In this document: piece after piece, positions 1 through 6,629 of the stretch
Numbering within the stretch: the first letter of the stretch is position 1
Layout of the letters: each line of letters starts with the position of its first letter
Assembly (NCBI GenBank): GCA_013821025.1
Contig: JACDHN010000067.1
Span: forward strand, 1-9,815
Origin: Acidimicrobiia bacterium
GTDB taxonomy: Bacteria; Actinomycetota; Acidimicrobiia; Acidimicrobiales; Ilumatobacteraceae
Direction of reading: 5' to 3'
DNA length: 9,815 bases
The notes under the pieces: generated by a model
Seen by the model: only the letters and a program-made list of their open reading frames with translations
Database searches by the model: none
Told to the model about the DNA's origin: nothing
Program-made: the position numbers and the translations under genes

Positions 1-224
1 ACGAAGAACCGATACCCCTTATCGGTGGGAATTCGACCAGCCGACGTGTGGGGCTGGGCCAGGAAACCCTCCTGCTCGAGCACCGCCAGCTCGTTGCGCA
101 CGGTGGCCGGCGACACGCCGACGCCGGGCGCGTCGGCGATGTGGGTCGAGCCCACCGGTTGCGCCGTCGTGATGTACTCACGCACGACGGCGCTCAAGAT
201 CGCGGCTTTGCGGTCGTCGAGCAT
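1..224 (-). CDS. hrcA: Heat-inducible transcription repressor HrcA, N-terminal part (cut by window edge)
   Basis: HrcA represses class I heat-shock genes (groESL, dnaK/dnaJ type) by binding CIRCE operators and is itself kept active by GroEL. The 74 visible residues are the N-terminal winged-helix DNA-binding domain: MLDDRKAAIL at the start, the PVGS turn at 23-26, the recognition-helix stretch SPATVRNELAVLE at 38-50, and the family signature HTSAGRIPTDKGYRFF at 59-74. The dimerisation and regulatory domains (about 270 further residues in the family) lie outside the window. ATG at 224 is the only sensible start: an in-frame TAG lies eight codons upstream with no start codon between, and a GGAG ribosome-binding site sits at 232-235, seven bases before the ATG. 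That site lies inside a CIRCE-like repeat, so autoregulation is likely. In many relatives dnaJ follows hrcA; this cannot be seen here. Confidence 0.95.
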   Translation of the reverse strand, partial: MLDDRKAAILSAVVREYITTAQPVGSTHIADAPGVGVSPATVRNELAVLEQEGFLAQPHTSAGRIPTDKGYRFF

Positions 225-225
225 C

Positions 226-252
226 TTGGCACTCCACGCTACCGACCGCTAA
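226..252 (-). promoter_or_regulatory. CIRCE-like operator of hrcA
   Basis: Read on the minus strand the sequence is TTAGCGGTC-N9-GAGTGCCAA. The CIRCE consensus is TTAGCACTC-N9-GAGTGCTAA, so the left arm matches 7/9, the right arm 8/9, and the nine-base spacer is exact. It ends one base before the hrcA ATG and contains that gene's GGAG ribosome-binding site. Bound HrcA would therefore sit on the translation start region and could block transcription. The position in front of hrcA and the spacing make chance unlikely; HrcA binding itself is inferred. Confidence 0.75.
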
Positions 253-397
253 CGGCCGTCGGCGTCACTGCCTTCCGCTCGGCCGCCGGGCTCGGAAAAC
301 CGGCCTCCCGAGCGAGTTTCGACACGGGCGTGCAACGCAGTGGCCAGTCCTGGGAGGTGCGCATGTCGCCTTCGAGTTCGCCACATTGAACCGCTCA

Positions 398-433
398 GCC
401 GAGCTCACGCTCCTCTCCCAGCTCGAGCTCGGC
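398..433 (-). terminator. Inverted repeat between lepA and hrcA, possible lepA terminator
   Basis: A perfect 9-bp inverted repeat, GCCGAGCTC at 398-406 and GAGCTCGGC at 425-433, with an 18-base loop. It starts about 50 bases past the lepA stop and lies upstream of hrcA, where lepA transcription would need to be separated from the HrcA-regulated gene. No T-run follows on the minus strand, so it is not a classic intrinsic terminator. It could be a U-less actinobacterial type or just a GC-rich hairpin. The rest of the 225-483 gap shows no gene and no clear promoter other than the CIRCE region. Confidence 0.35.
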
Positions 434-483
434 GGCATCGAGCAGTGCGCAGACGGGAGCGATTGACCGAGATGTCGCCCTCG

Positions 484-2268
484 CTAGTCGCCGAGCTTCA
501 GGACCGAGATGAAGACGTCGCCTGGCACCTCGACCCGCCCGATCGACTTCATCCGCTTCTTGCCCTCCTTCTGACGTTCCAGCAACTTGCGCTTGCGTGT
601 GATGTCGCCGCCGTAGCACTTGGCGAGCACATCCTTGCGCTTGGCCCGCACCGTCTCGCGGGCGATGACCTTGCCGCCGATCGCTGCCTGGATCGGCACG
701 TCGAACAGTTGACGCGGGATCAGTTCACGAAGCTTCTCGGTCATGCGGCGACCGTACGCAGCGGCGCCGCTGCGGTGGACGATCGTGGAGAAGGCGTCGG
801 CGGTCTGCCCGTTCAGCAGCACGTCGACTCGCACGAGGTCCGACGCCCGGTACCCCGATGGCTCGTAGTCCAAGCTGGCGTAGCCCTGCGAGCGGCTCTT
901 CAGCTGGTCGAAGAAGTCGACCACCACCTCGGCCAGCGGCAACTCGTACTGCAGCTCCACGCGCTCCGACGACAGGTACTCGATCTTGCCCATCTCGCCA
1001 CGGCGCGCCTGGCACAGCTCCATCAGCGTGCCGGTGTAGTCGGTCGGCGTGATGATCAAGATCTTGTAGTACGGCTCGGCAATGCGCTCGATGGACTGCA
1101 CCTGCGGCAGCTCGGCCGGGTTGGCGACGTGCACCACCGAGCCGTCGGTCTGGGTGACCTGGTACTCGACGCTGGGAGCCGTTGCGATCAGTCCAAGGCC
1201 GAACTCGCGCTCGAGTCGCTCCTTCACGATCTCCATGTGCAGCAGGCCGAGGAAACCGCAACGGAAGCCGAAACCGAGCGCCCCCGACGACTCGGGCACA
1301 TAGGTGACCGAGGCGTCGTTGAGCGACAACTTCTCCAGTGAGTCGCGTAGGTTCTCGAACTCGTCGCCGTCGATCGGGAACAGGCCCGAGAACACCATCG
1401 GCTTCGGATCGCGGTAGCCGGCGAGCGGCGTGTCTGCGCCCCGCAAGGACGTCGTGATGGTCTCACCGGAACGCGCCTGGGCCACCTCCTTGATGCCGGC
1501 GATGAGGTAGCCGACCTCCCCAGGTCCCAGCTCGGCGACGGGTGTCGGCACCGGTCGGCGGATACCGATCTCGATCGCCTCATGGCTGGCGGCGGCCTGC
1601 ATGAACGTGACCTTCGATCCAGCCGTCAGCCGGCCGTGCATCACCCGCACGCTCGACACGACGCCGCGGTACTGGTCGAACTGGCTGTCGAAGATCAGTG
1701 CCTGCAGTGGCGCGTCCTCGTCGCCGGTGGGCGGCGGGATGCGCTCGGCGACAGCGTCGAGCAGGGCGTCGACGCCAGTGCCGGTCTTGGCCGAGATTCG
1801 CAGGATGGAATCCGCAGGGATGCCGAGCACCTTCTCGATCTCGGCGGCGTACCGGTCGGGATCGGCGGCCGGCAGGTCGATCTTGTTGAGCGCAGCGACG
1901 ATCTCGAGGTCGTGCTCCATCGCCAGGTAGCAGTTGGCGAGCGTTTGCGCTTCGATGCCCTGGGCGGCGTCGACCACGAGCACCACGCCCTCGCAGGCGG
2001 CCAGCGATCGGCTGACCTCGTAGCCGAAATCGACGTGCCCCGGCGTGTCGATCAGATGGAACACGTCGCCCTTCCACTCGACGCGCACGTTCTGAGCCTT
2101 GATCGTGATGCCCCGCTCCCGCTCGAGGTCCATCGAGTCGAGGTACTGGTCGCGCATCTGGCGCATGTCGACCGCACCCGTCATCTCGAGGATGCGATCC
2201 GACAACGTCGACTTGCCATGGTCGATGTGGGCGATGATCGAGAAGTTGCGAATGCGGGCGAGGTCCAT
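484..2268 (-). CDS. lepA: Elongation factor 4 (LepA), ribosome-associated GTPase
   Basis: LepA/EF4 is a cytoplasmic translational GTPase that acts on the ribosome during initiation or 30S biogenesis and has been linked to back-translocation. The product is 594 aa, the usual family length. GTPase motifs are intact: P-loop AHIDHGKST at 13-21, switch-region RGITI at 52-56, DTPGH with the catalytic His at 74-78, and NKID at 128-131. The EF-G-like middle domains follow. The LepA-specific C-terminal domain closes the protein with a basic KCYGGDITRKRKLL segment near 550-563 and GRVEVP at 578-583. The frame is open for 24 more codons upstream (ATG at 2340), but the family begins just before IRNFSIIAHIDHG, and ATG 2268 has a GAGAGG site at 2272-2277, so 2268 is chosen. 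It is divergent from rpsT. hemW, which often follows lepA in relatives, is not between lepA and hrcA here. Confidence 0.97.
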   Translation of the reverse strand: MDLARIRNFSIIAHIDHGKSTLSDRILEMTGAVDMRQMRDQYLDSMDLERERGITIKAQNVRVEWKGDVFHLIDTPGHVDFGYEVSRSLAACEGVVLVVDAAQGIEAQTLANCYLAMEHDLEIVAALNKIDLPAADPDRYAAEIEKVLGIPADSILRISAKTGTGVDALLDAVAERIPPPTGDEDAPLQALIFDSQFDQYRGVVSSVRVMHGRLTAGSKVTFMQAAASHEAIEIGIRRPVPTPVAELGPGEVGYLIAGIKEVAQARSGETITTSLRGADTPLAGYRDPKPMVFSGLFPIDGDEFENLRDSLEKLSLNDASVTYVPESSGALGFGFRCGFLGLLHMEIVKERLEREFGLGLIATAPSVEYQVTQTDGSVVHVANPAELPQVQSIERIAEPYYKILIITPTDYTGTLMELCQARRGEMGKIEYLSSERVELQYELPLAEVVVDFFDQLKSRSQGYASLDYEPSGYRASDLVRVDVLLNGQTADAFSTIVHRSGAAAYGRRMTEKLRELIPRQLFDVPIQAAIGGKVIARETVRAKRKDVLAKCYGGDITRKRKLLERQKEGKKRMKSIGRVEVPGDVFISVLKLGD

Positions 2269-2297
2269 AGGCCTCTCGCCGATGCTACCGGTGACGG

Positions 2298-2327
2298 TTG
2301 GGAGGGCCCCGAGGCCGCCGATAGCGT
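2298..2327 (+). promoter_or_regulatory. Candidate rpsT promoter in the lepA-rpsT divergent region
   Basis: TTGGGA (2298-2303) and TAGCGT (2322-2327) are separated by 18 bases. They resemble an actinobacterial housekeeping -35/-10 pair with a conserved TAnnnT -10. Transcription would begin near 2334 and leave a leader of about 50 bases before the rpsT GTG, which fits a ribosomal protein gene. On the other strand a TAGCAT box (2282-2287) is a weak -10 candidate for lepA, but a start from it would fall inside the lepA ribosome-binding site. Both assignments are from sequence inspection only. Confidence 0.4.
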
Positions 2328-2385
2328 GGGCCGGCGCCATCTGGAGCGTCCGCTCCCGTTCATCGTCCGTCGCAAAGGGTCATCC

Positions 2386-2637
2386 GTGGCAAACATCAAG
2401 AGTCAGAAGAAGCGCATCCTCACGAACGCCAAGCGCACCGAGCGCAACAAGGCGGTGCGCAGTGAGCTGAAGTCGCGCGTCAAGCGCGCCGTGGGAACGA
2501 TCGGTTCGGATGACAACGCAGAAGCGACTCGGCTGGCGATCAAGCGCCTCGACAAGGCGGCGGCGAAGCGGATCATCCATCCCAACCAGGCGGCGCGTCG
2601 AAAGAGCCGCCTGATGCGCAAGCTCAACGCTGGCTGA
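2386..2637 (+). CDS. rpsT: Small ribosomal subunit protein bS20
   Basis: S20 is a primary 16S rRNA-binding protein of the 30S subunit, needed for efficient subunit assembly. The 83-aa product is small and strongly basic, with the family's ANIKSQKKRILTNAKRTERN start and an NQAARRKSRLMRKLN end, and should fold into a three-helix bundle. The start is GTG at 2386: AAAGGG at 2374-2379 lies six bases upstream, and the protein aligns with S20 from the first residue (V/M-A-N-I-K). The frame stays open far upstream through the antisense of lepA, but that part looks nothing like a protein. It is the only plus-strand gene in the left half, divergent from lepA and convergent with holA. This holA-rpsT-lepA neighbourhood is conserved in actinobacteria, although there the genes are often co-directional. 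Confidence 0.97.
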   Translation: MANIKSQKKRILTNAKRTERNKAVRSELKSRVKRAVGTIGSDDNAEATRLAIKRLDKAAAKRIIHPNQAARRKSRLMRKLNAG

Positions 2638-2726
2638 GTTGCTGGTCGCACTCGCTGCGCTCGTTCGACTGCGCCTCGTCGCTGGCGCTTCCCTCGGCGC
2701 CTGACAGCAGGCCGTCCACATCCTGG

Positions 2727-2753
2727 GGGCCAAAGCGGTCACGCCTTGGGCCC
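2727..2753. terminator. Hairpin between the convergent rpsT and holA genes
   Basis: GGGCCAAAG (2727-2735) pairs with CTTGGGCCC (2745-2753) over eight of nine positions, with one A-G mismatch and a nine-base loop. It lies in the 123-bp gap between the rpsT stop and the holA stop, only seven bases from the end of holA, so it could stop transcripts from both sides. There is no T-run on either strand. The remainder of the gap (2638-2726) is GC-rich with repeated CTCG/GCGC elements and no gene. Confidence 0.5.
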
Positions 2754-2760
2754 GCCCTCT

Positions 2761-3744
2761 TCAAGCGCCCAGTCGGGATAGACGCGCCACGAGCACCTCG
2801 AGCACGATGTCGTCGGGGAGTTCACGCGCCCCGCGCAGGTCGAGGTCGGCGGCGGCGAGCAGATCGAACGCCCGCCGGATCTTCGTGCCGCCGAGCTTGC
2901 GGGACAACTCCAGCGCTTTGCGGGCCGGGAAGCCAGGCTTGATGCCGAGCAACGAAGCGGCCTGAGCTTCGTTGCGGGCGTCGGCGCCATCGAGCTTCGC
3001 CAGCCGGGTGTAGTGGCCGTGCAGGACGGCCATCACCTGCAGCGGGTGACGTCCGCCGGAGTGGACCATCCGATCGAGCATCCCGAGAGCGTCCGGCGTG
3101 CGTCCCCGATCGATGGCATCGGTGAAGTCCCACGGCGGGACGCCGCCACGTTCCCCGAGGAACGGTTCGACATCGTCGACCCGCAGGCGACGGTCGGGGC
3201 CGAAGGCTGCAGCGAGCGTCTCCAACAGCCCAGCGACCATGCCGACGTCCTCTCCGAAGTGCGCAGCGACCAGCGAGCCGGCGTCGGCGTCGAGCGACAC
3301 ACCGTGACGCTGGGACATCTCTGTGATCCACTGTTGGCGGTCTCGCTGCCGTAAAGGCGGTGTCGTGCTGACGGTCGTGCCACCGGCGGCCAACGCGTCG
3401 GTGAGCGACTTTGGAAGCCGTGCAGAAGCGGCCACGAGCACGAGCGACGTCGATTCGTTGGGCGTAGCGAGGTAGGCGATCAACGGGCGTAGCTGCTCGG
3501 CGGTGAACCGGCCGATGTCGCGGGCGAGCACGACCCGGGAGTCGGTGAACAGTGGCGGGGTGTTGGCGGCGGCGATCACGTCGGCCAGCTCGTAGTCGGG
3601 ATCGTCGTACTCGTCGACGGCGAGCGAGCGGTGGGTGTCGCCGAGCAGCTCCTGAACGTGGGCCGACACGGCGTCGCGCAGGACCGACTCGTCGCCCCCC
3701 GTGAACAACGTGGCACTCATCGGTGCTTCATTCTGCCTGGTCAT
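2761..3744 (-). CDS. holA: DNA polymerase III subunit delta
   Basis: Delta is the wrench subunit of the clamp loader: it binds the beta sliding clamp and opens it so that the gamma/tau complex can load it on primed DNA. The 327-aa length is typical. Family features seen are the N-terminal region starting ATLFTGGDE (11-19), the LFTDSRVVLARDIGRF segment (65-80), LVLVAASARLPKSL (101-114), the linker stretch with GEDVGMVAGLLETLA (164-178), WDFTDAIDRG (205-214) and the C-terminal helical collar. As expected for delta, no complete Walker A motif is seen. The start at 3744 is chosen because its ATG overlaps the comEC stop as ATGA and has a GAGG site six bases upstream; an internal ATG at 3720 (319 aa) has no good site. 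Translation is probably coupled to comEC, as in many bacteria with this gene pair. Confidence 0.93.
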   Translation of the reverse strand: MTRQNEAPMSATLFTGGDESVLRDAVSAHVQELLGDTHRSLAVDEYDDPDYELADVIAAANTPPLFTDSRVVLARDIGRFTAEQLRPLIAYLATPNESTSLVLVAASARLPKSLTDALAAGGTTVSTTPPLRQRDRQQWITEMSQRHGVSLDADAGSLVAAHFGEDVGMVAGLLETLAAAFGPDRRLRVDDVEPFLGERGGVPPWDFTDAIDRGRTPDALGMLDRMVHSGGRHPLQVMAVLHGHYTRLAKLDGADARNEAQAASLLGIKPGFPARKALELSRKLGGTKIRRAFDLLAAADLDLRGARELPDDIVLEVLVARLSRLGA

Positions 3745-5159
3745 GACGAGCCTCGTCCGTGCCACACGGCCGCCGCCACCCCGATGCCCACAAGCACCCA
3801 TCCCGTCACTACCCATGGGGCCGGCGGTTCGAGGGCGCTGGCGACGATCGCAACGGTGTCGACCCAACGAACGCCGACGTCGACAGGGGCCATCACCGCC
3901 CCGGCCATGGCGGGGACGTTGGCGGCCACCAGCCCGGCCGGCAAGCCGTAGAGCATCACCACGCCGGCGACTGGGACGGCAAGCACGTTGGCCGGCAGGC
4001 TGACCAGCGGCAGCCGCTGGAACACGAGCAGCGCCGGCAGGGCAACACCGAGCTGGGCACCGAGCGTGATGCCGGCAGGCAGGGCCAGCGGCCCCAAGCG
4101 GTGCAGACGGCGGGCCAGCCACGGACCCACCGTCGTGACGCCGAGCGTGGCGCCGACCGACAGCCAGAACCCGATCGACGACACGAGCAGCGGGTCGACC
4201 GTGACCAGGGCGATCACGCTCAGGGCCACGACCCGCACCGGACGCTGGGGGCGCCCGACCACGAACGCCGTCGCCGTCAGGCCGGCCATCACGCCGGCCC
4301 GCAGGATCGACGGCTCAAAGCGTGTAAACGCCACGAACCACAGGATCAACGCGCACGTGAAGGCCCAGCGCCACCACGCCGACAGCAATCTCAGCAGCGG
4401 TCCTGCCGCCGCCAGCACGAACGCCACGTTCTGGCCCGAGACGGCCGTCAGGTGCGACAACCCGCTGGCTCGGAACCGCTCGACCATCTCGTCGGGCTGA
4501 TTGCGGTCGTCACCGACCACGAGGCCTAGGTACAGGGCGTCGTGCGGCGCGCCGAGCTGCGTCGATGCCCTTGTGACGGCGTCTCGGACACGGTTCGTGA
4601 AGCGATGCAAGGCCGCGCCGGCTCCCTCGTCGGCCACCCAGTCGATGTCGAACCGCCCGACGATGTGCTGGGGAGCCACCCAGCTCACGCGGTCGGCGTC
4701 GAGCGCCCGGCGAGTCCCGGACACGAGCTTTCTCTCTCCGACCTGCCACCGCGAGATGCGCAAGCCGGACGCCCGTCCGTACTCGCGGACCTCGAAGCGC
4801 TCGCCATCCACCTGGAGGACCACCCGCCAGGCGCCGAACGACGGCTCGGGGTCACGCATCACGGTCGTCCAGCCCTGCCACTGGCCGAGCTGATCGGGCT
4901 CGAGCGCCTGCCATGCCTGATCACCGCGCACCGATGCGACGGCAGCGAGACATGTCAGGACGGCGATCACCTGGACGATGCGTGGACGCCGCAGGATCGC
5001 GATGGCGATGAGCGCCCCAAGTCCGGTGAGAACCAGGATCCAGTGCGGATCGGGTCGCCACCACGCCGCCAGCGCGATCACCGCAGCCGCCAACGCCACA
5101 TGTGCGTCGGCGGCTGCGTGTACTCGATGTTCGATGTCGATCCCGTAACGTGACGGCAT
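3741..5159 (-). CDS. comEC: ComEC/Rec2-family DNA-uptake channel protein
   Basis: ComEC forms the inner-membrane channel that carries single-stranded DNA into the cell during natural transformation. With the start used here it has 472 aa. Two membrane helices lie near 21-34 and 41-56, a soluble DUF4131/OB-fold-like region covers about 80-175, and the Competence domain runs from about 205 to the end with many hydrophobic helices. Conserved signatures are ALYLGLVVGDDR (208-219) and LTAVSGQNVAFVLAA (237-251). The C-terminal metallo-beta-lactamase domain found in Bacillus-type ComEC is absent, as in many actinobacteria. The start is uncertain. The frame extends upstream, with ATGs at 5267 (508 aa) and 5348 (535 aa), but these overlap the opposite gene and add only a Pro/Gly/charged tail. 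The stop overlaps the holA start by ATGA. Whether the organism is transformable is unknown. Confidence 0.9.
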   Translation of the reverse strand: MPSRYGIDIEHRVHAAADAHVALAAAVIALAAWWRPDPHWILVLTGLGALIAIAILRRPRIVQVIAVLTCLAAVASVRGDQAWQALEPDQLGQWQGWTTVMRDPEPSFGAWRVVLQVDGERFEVREYGRASGLRISRWQVGERKLVSGTRRALDADRVSWVAPQHIVGRFDIDWVADEGAGAALHRFTNRVRDAVTRASTQLGAPHDALYLGLVVGDDRNQPDEMVERFRASGLSHLTAVSGQNVAFVLAAAGPLLRLLSAWWRWAFTCALILWFVAFTRFEPSILRAGVMAGLTATAFVVGRPQRPVRVVALSVIALVTVDPLLVSSIGFWLSVGATLGVTTVGPWLARRLHRLGPLALPAGITLGAQLGVALPALLVFQRLPLVSLPANVLAVPVAGVVMLYGLPAGLVAANVPAMAGAVMAPVDVGVRWVDTVAIVASALEPPAPWVVTGWVLVGIGVAAAVWHGRGSS

Positions 5160-5203
5160 CGGACGCGCACTGAGCTCACTGGAATCGCTCGGCGAACCCT
5201 CTC

Positions 5204-5220
5204 GCCGCGGGCGTCGCGGC
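5204..5220. repeat. Short perfect hairpin between comEC and the membrane-protein gene
   Basis: GCCGCG (5204-5209) and CGCGGC (5215-5220) form a perfect 6-bp stem with a five-base loop in the 106 bp between the divergent starts. It could be an operator or an mRNA hairpin, but at this GC content such a short repeat may be chance. No convincing promoter was seen in this gap for either gene. Confidence 0.3.
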
Positions 5221-5265
5221 CACGGTGATCCTCCCGCTGGTAACGGGGACTCATTCCGAGCCGAC

Positions 5266-5751
5266 ATGGTCCCGGCGCCCCCCTCGGCGCCGACGCCTGC
5301 GCCGCCAGGCGCGCCCTCGGGTTCGTCGGGTTCGTCGGGTTCGCTCATCGGAGGGCCGCGTTGGTACCGCTCGCGCATCCGTGCCTTAGGCCCGTTCGTG
5401 GCCCTGATCCCGCCCGCCATCGTCGGCATTGGGGGTGCTGCACTGTTGCGCATCGGTGACTCACGCCCCACCGGGATCGCCGGCCTCGTGACCGGGTTGT
5501 GGGCGGCACCGGGCCTGCTGGTACTCGGAGCGCCGCTGTCGGATACAGACCTGCACCCGTTCGGCATCGGGCTGAGCATCGTCGTCTGGCTGCTGATCGG
5601 CTTCGTCGCCTCCCGCCGGGCGACGCGTGATCCAATGGCCGACTGGTCGCAATACTGGCGCCACTACCTGTGGGCGGCGGCCGGCATCCTGCTCGGCGTC
5701 GTGGCAGCACTCGTCGTGGTGGGTGTCGTCTTCCGCGAAGCGTTGCTCTGA
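5266..5751 (+). CDS. Unrecognised four-helix membrane protein with Pro/Ser-rich N-terminus
   Basis: I do not recognise a family. The 161-aa product has a disordered-looking N-terminal tail (1-30) rich in Pro, Ala, Ser and Gly, including an SGSSGSSGS repeat. A basic stretch PRWYRSRIR (31-39) follows, then four predicted membrane helices at about 40-61, 68-90, 98-115 and 134-155. Between helices 3 and 4 lies a conserved-looking polar loop, RRATRDPMADWSQYWRHY (117-134). It was judged a real gene because the frame reads as coherent hydrophobic helices while the other five frames are arginine-rich or broken. ATG 5266 has only a weak upstream site, so the start is uncertain. It is convergent with comEA, with 12 bp between stops, and divergent from comEC, so it splits the com pair. 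A role in DNA uptake is possible by location only. Confidence 0.7.
   Translation: MVPAPPSAPTPAPPGAPSGSSGSSGSLIGGPRWYRSRIRALGPFVALIPPAIVGIGGAALLRIGDSRPTGIAGLVTGLWAAPGLLVLGAPLSDTDLHPFGIGLSIVVWLLIGFVASRRATRDPMADWSQYWRHYLWAAAGILLGVVAALVVVGVVFREALL
5317..5343 (+). repeat. Three tandem copies of a 9-bp repeat
   Basis: TCGGGTTCG occurs three times in a row (5317-5325, 5326-5334, 5335-5343). On the plus strand it encodes the SGSSGSSGS linker of the membrane protein. On the minus strand it would encode a Glu-Pro-Asp repeat if comEC began at 5348. As an in-frame multiple of three it can change copy number without breaking either frame. Confidence 0.8.
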
Positions 5752-5763
5752 CGCACAACTTGA

Positions 5764-6510
5764 TCACACGCTGACCAACTCTCGCACCGCCGCCAGCTTG
5801 GCGGGACCGATGCCAGGCACAGCCTCGAGGTCGTCAACAGTGGCGAACGGTCCACTCTGCTCTCGGTGCAGCACGATGGCCGCTGCCGTGGCCGGACCGA
5901 CGCCGGGCAGCGTGTCGAGCTGCTCAACCGTTGCCGAGTTGAGGTCAACGGGTTCGACCGGACCCGTTGTCGGTGCGGAACCGGCCGGCACGCCGGACGC
6001 CGCCGGCACCGCCTCACCCGGCTCGGGAACGAACACCTGGCTGCCGTCGGCCAGCGCCGCCGCCAGGTTGACGACATCGAGGTTGGCTCGCCGTGTGGCG
6101 CCGCCGGCGCGCACGATGGCGTCGTTGACGAGCGATCCGGGAGGCAGCGTGTACACCCCTGGCCGAGCGACCGCGCCTGCTACGTGCACGGTGACGTCGT
6201 CAGTCGAGGTTGCAGCAGTCGGCGACGACGATGGGGTGGCACCATCGCGACCGGGTGCCGGCGCACTGCTGCTGGTGGTCGAGGCGTAAGGCAGCGCCGC
6301 CTCGGTGGGAGGGCGCGGCGACCGCAACAACCACCATCCACCGATCGTGATCGCCACCACTGCCAGTGACGTGGCGACAAGCCGACTGGCGCCGAACCAG
6401 ATCACCCACGCCCGAGCCTGCTGCGCCCAGTGAGGAGCGGCGCCAGGCCGTCGCAACTGCCGATCAGCGTCAACGTCGTCCTCGAGGTGCTCACCGGACG
6501 GGACGGCCAT
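5764..6510 (-). CDS. comEA: ComEA-family DNA-binding receptor (SLBB plus helix-hairpin-helix)
   Basis: ComEA is a membrane-anchored protein that binds incoming double-stranded DNA and hands it to ComEC. The 248 aa show a cytoplasmic N-terminus (1-43), one membrane helix (about 44-62), a Ser/Thr/Pro-rich spacer (64-104), an SLBB domain (106-162, VTVHVAGAVARPGVYTL to VFVP), a second Pro/Ala linker and two helix-hairpin-helix DNA-binding motifs at the C-terminus (LPGVGPATAAAI and VPGIGPAKLAAV). This is the standard Gram-positive ComEA layout with the SLBB domain on the outer side of the membrane. ATG 6510 is well supported by AGGAGG at 6517-6522, six bases upstream, the strongest such site in the window. 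A TAGGGT box at 6575-6580 is a weak -10 candidate. comEA and comEC point the same way but are separated by the opposing membrane-protein gene, so they probably need separate promoters. Confidence 0.95.
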   Translation of the reverse strand: MAVPSGEHLEDDVDADRQLRRPGAAPHWAQQARAWVIWFGASRLVATSLAVVAITIGGWWLLRSPRPPTEAALPYASTTSSSAPAPGRDGATPSSSPTAATSTDDVTVHVAGAVARPGVYTLPPGSLVNDAIVRAGGATRRANLDVVNLAAALADGSQVFVPEPGEAVPAASGVPAGSAPTTGPVEPVDLNSATVEQLDTLPGVGPATAAAIVLHREQSGPFATVDDLEAVPGIGPAKLAAVRELVSV

Positions 6511-6629
6511 CCGCCACCTCCTCGCCCACCGCGCCCGTGATCCGACGCGTCGTCATCGGGGGAAGTCGGATGCGACCCTAGCGACGCCGCAAGCGCCGCC
6601 GACGCCGGACGGGCGATCCGATCAAACTG

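Noticed and set aside
340..1341. Long plus-strand open frame (333 codons) opposite lepA
   Set aside because: It lies antisense to the lepA coding sequence; its translation is a low-complexity Arg/Leu/Asp/His-rich string with no family resemblance, as expected for an open antisense frame in GC-rich DNA.
2269..2340. 24-codon N-terminal extension of LepA
   Set aside because: The family starts a few residues before IRNFSIIAHIDHG; the extension falls in the divergent promoter region and the ATG at 2268 has its own ribosome-binding site.
2641..2700. Repeated CTCG/GCGC-rich stretch after rpsT, considered as a small RNA or REP-type element
   Set aside because: No perfect stem beyond a few bases and no second copy in the window; such wording is common in high-GC actinobacterial DNA.
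3745..4122. Upstream extension of the holA frame to 453 codons
   Set aside because: It overlaps the comEC coding region, is Arg/Ala/Gly-rich, and exceeds the usual delta length; ATG 3744 has GAGG and couples to the comEC stop.
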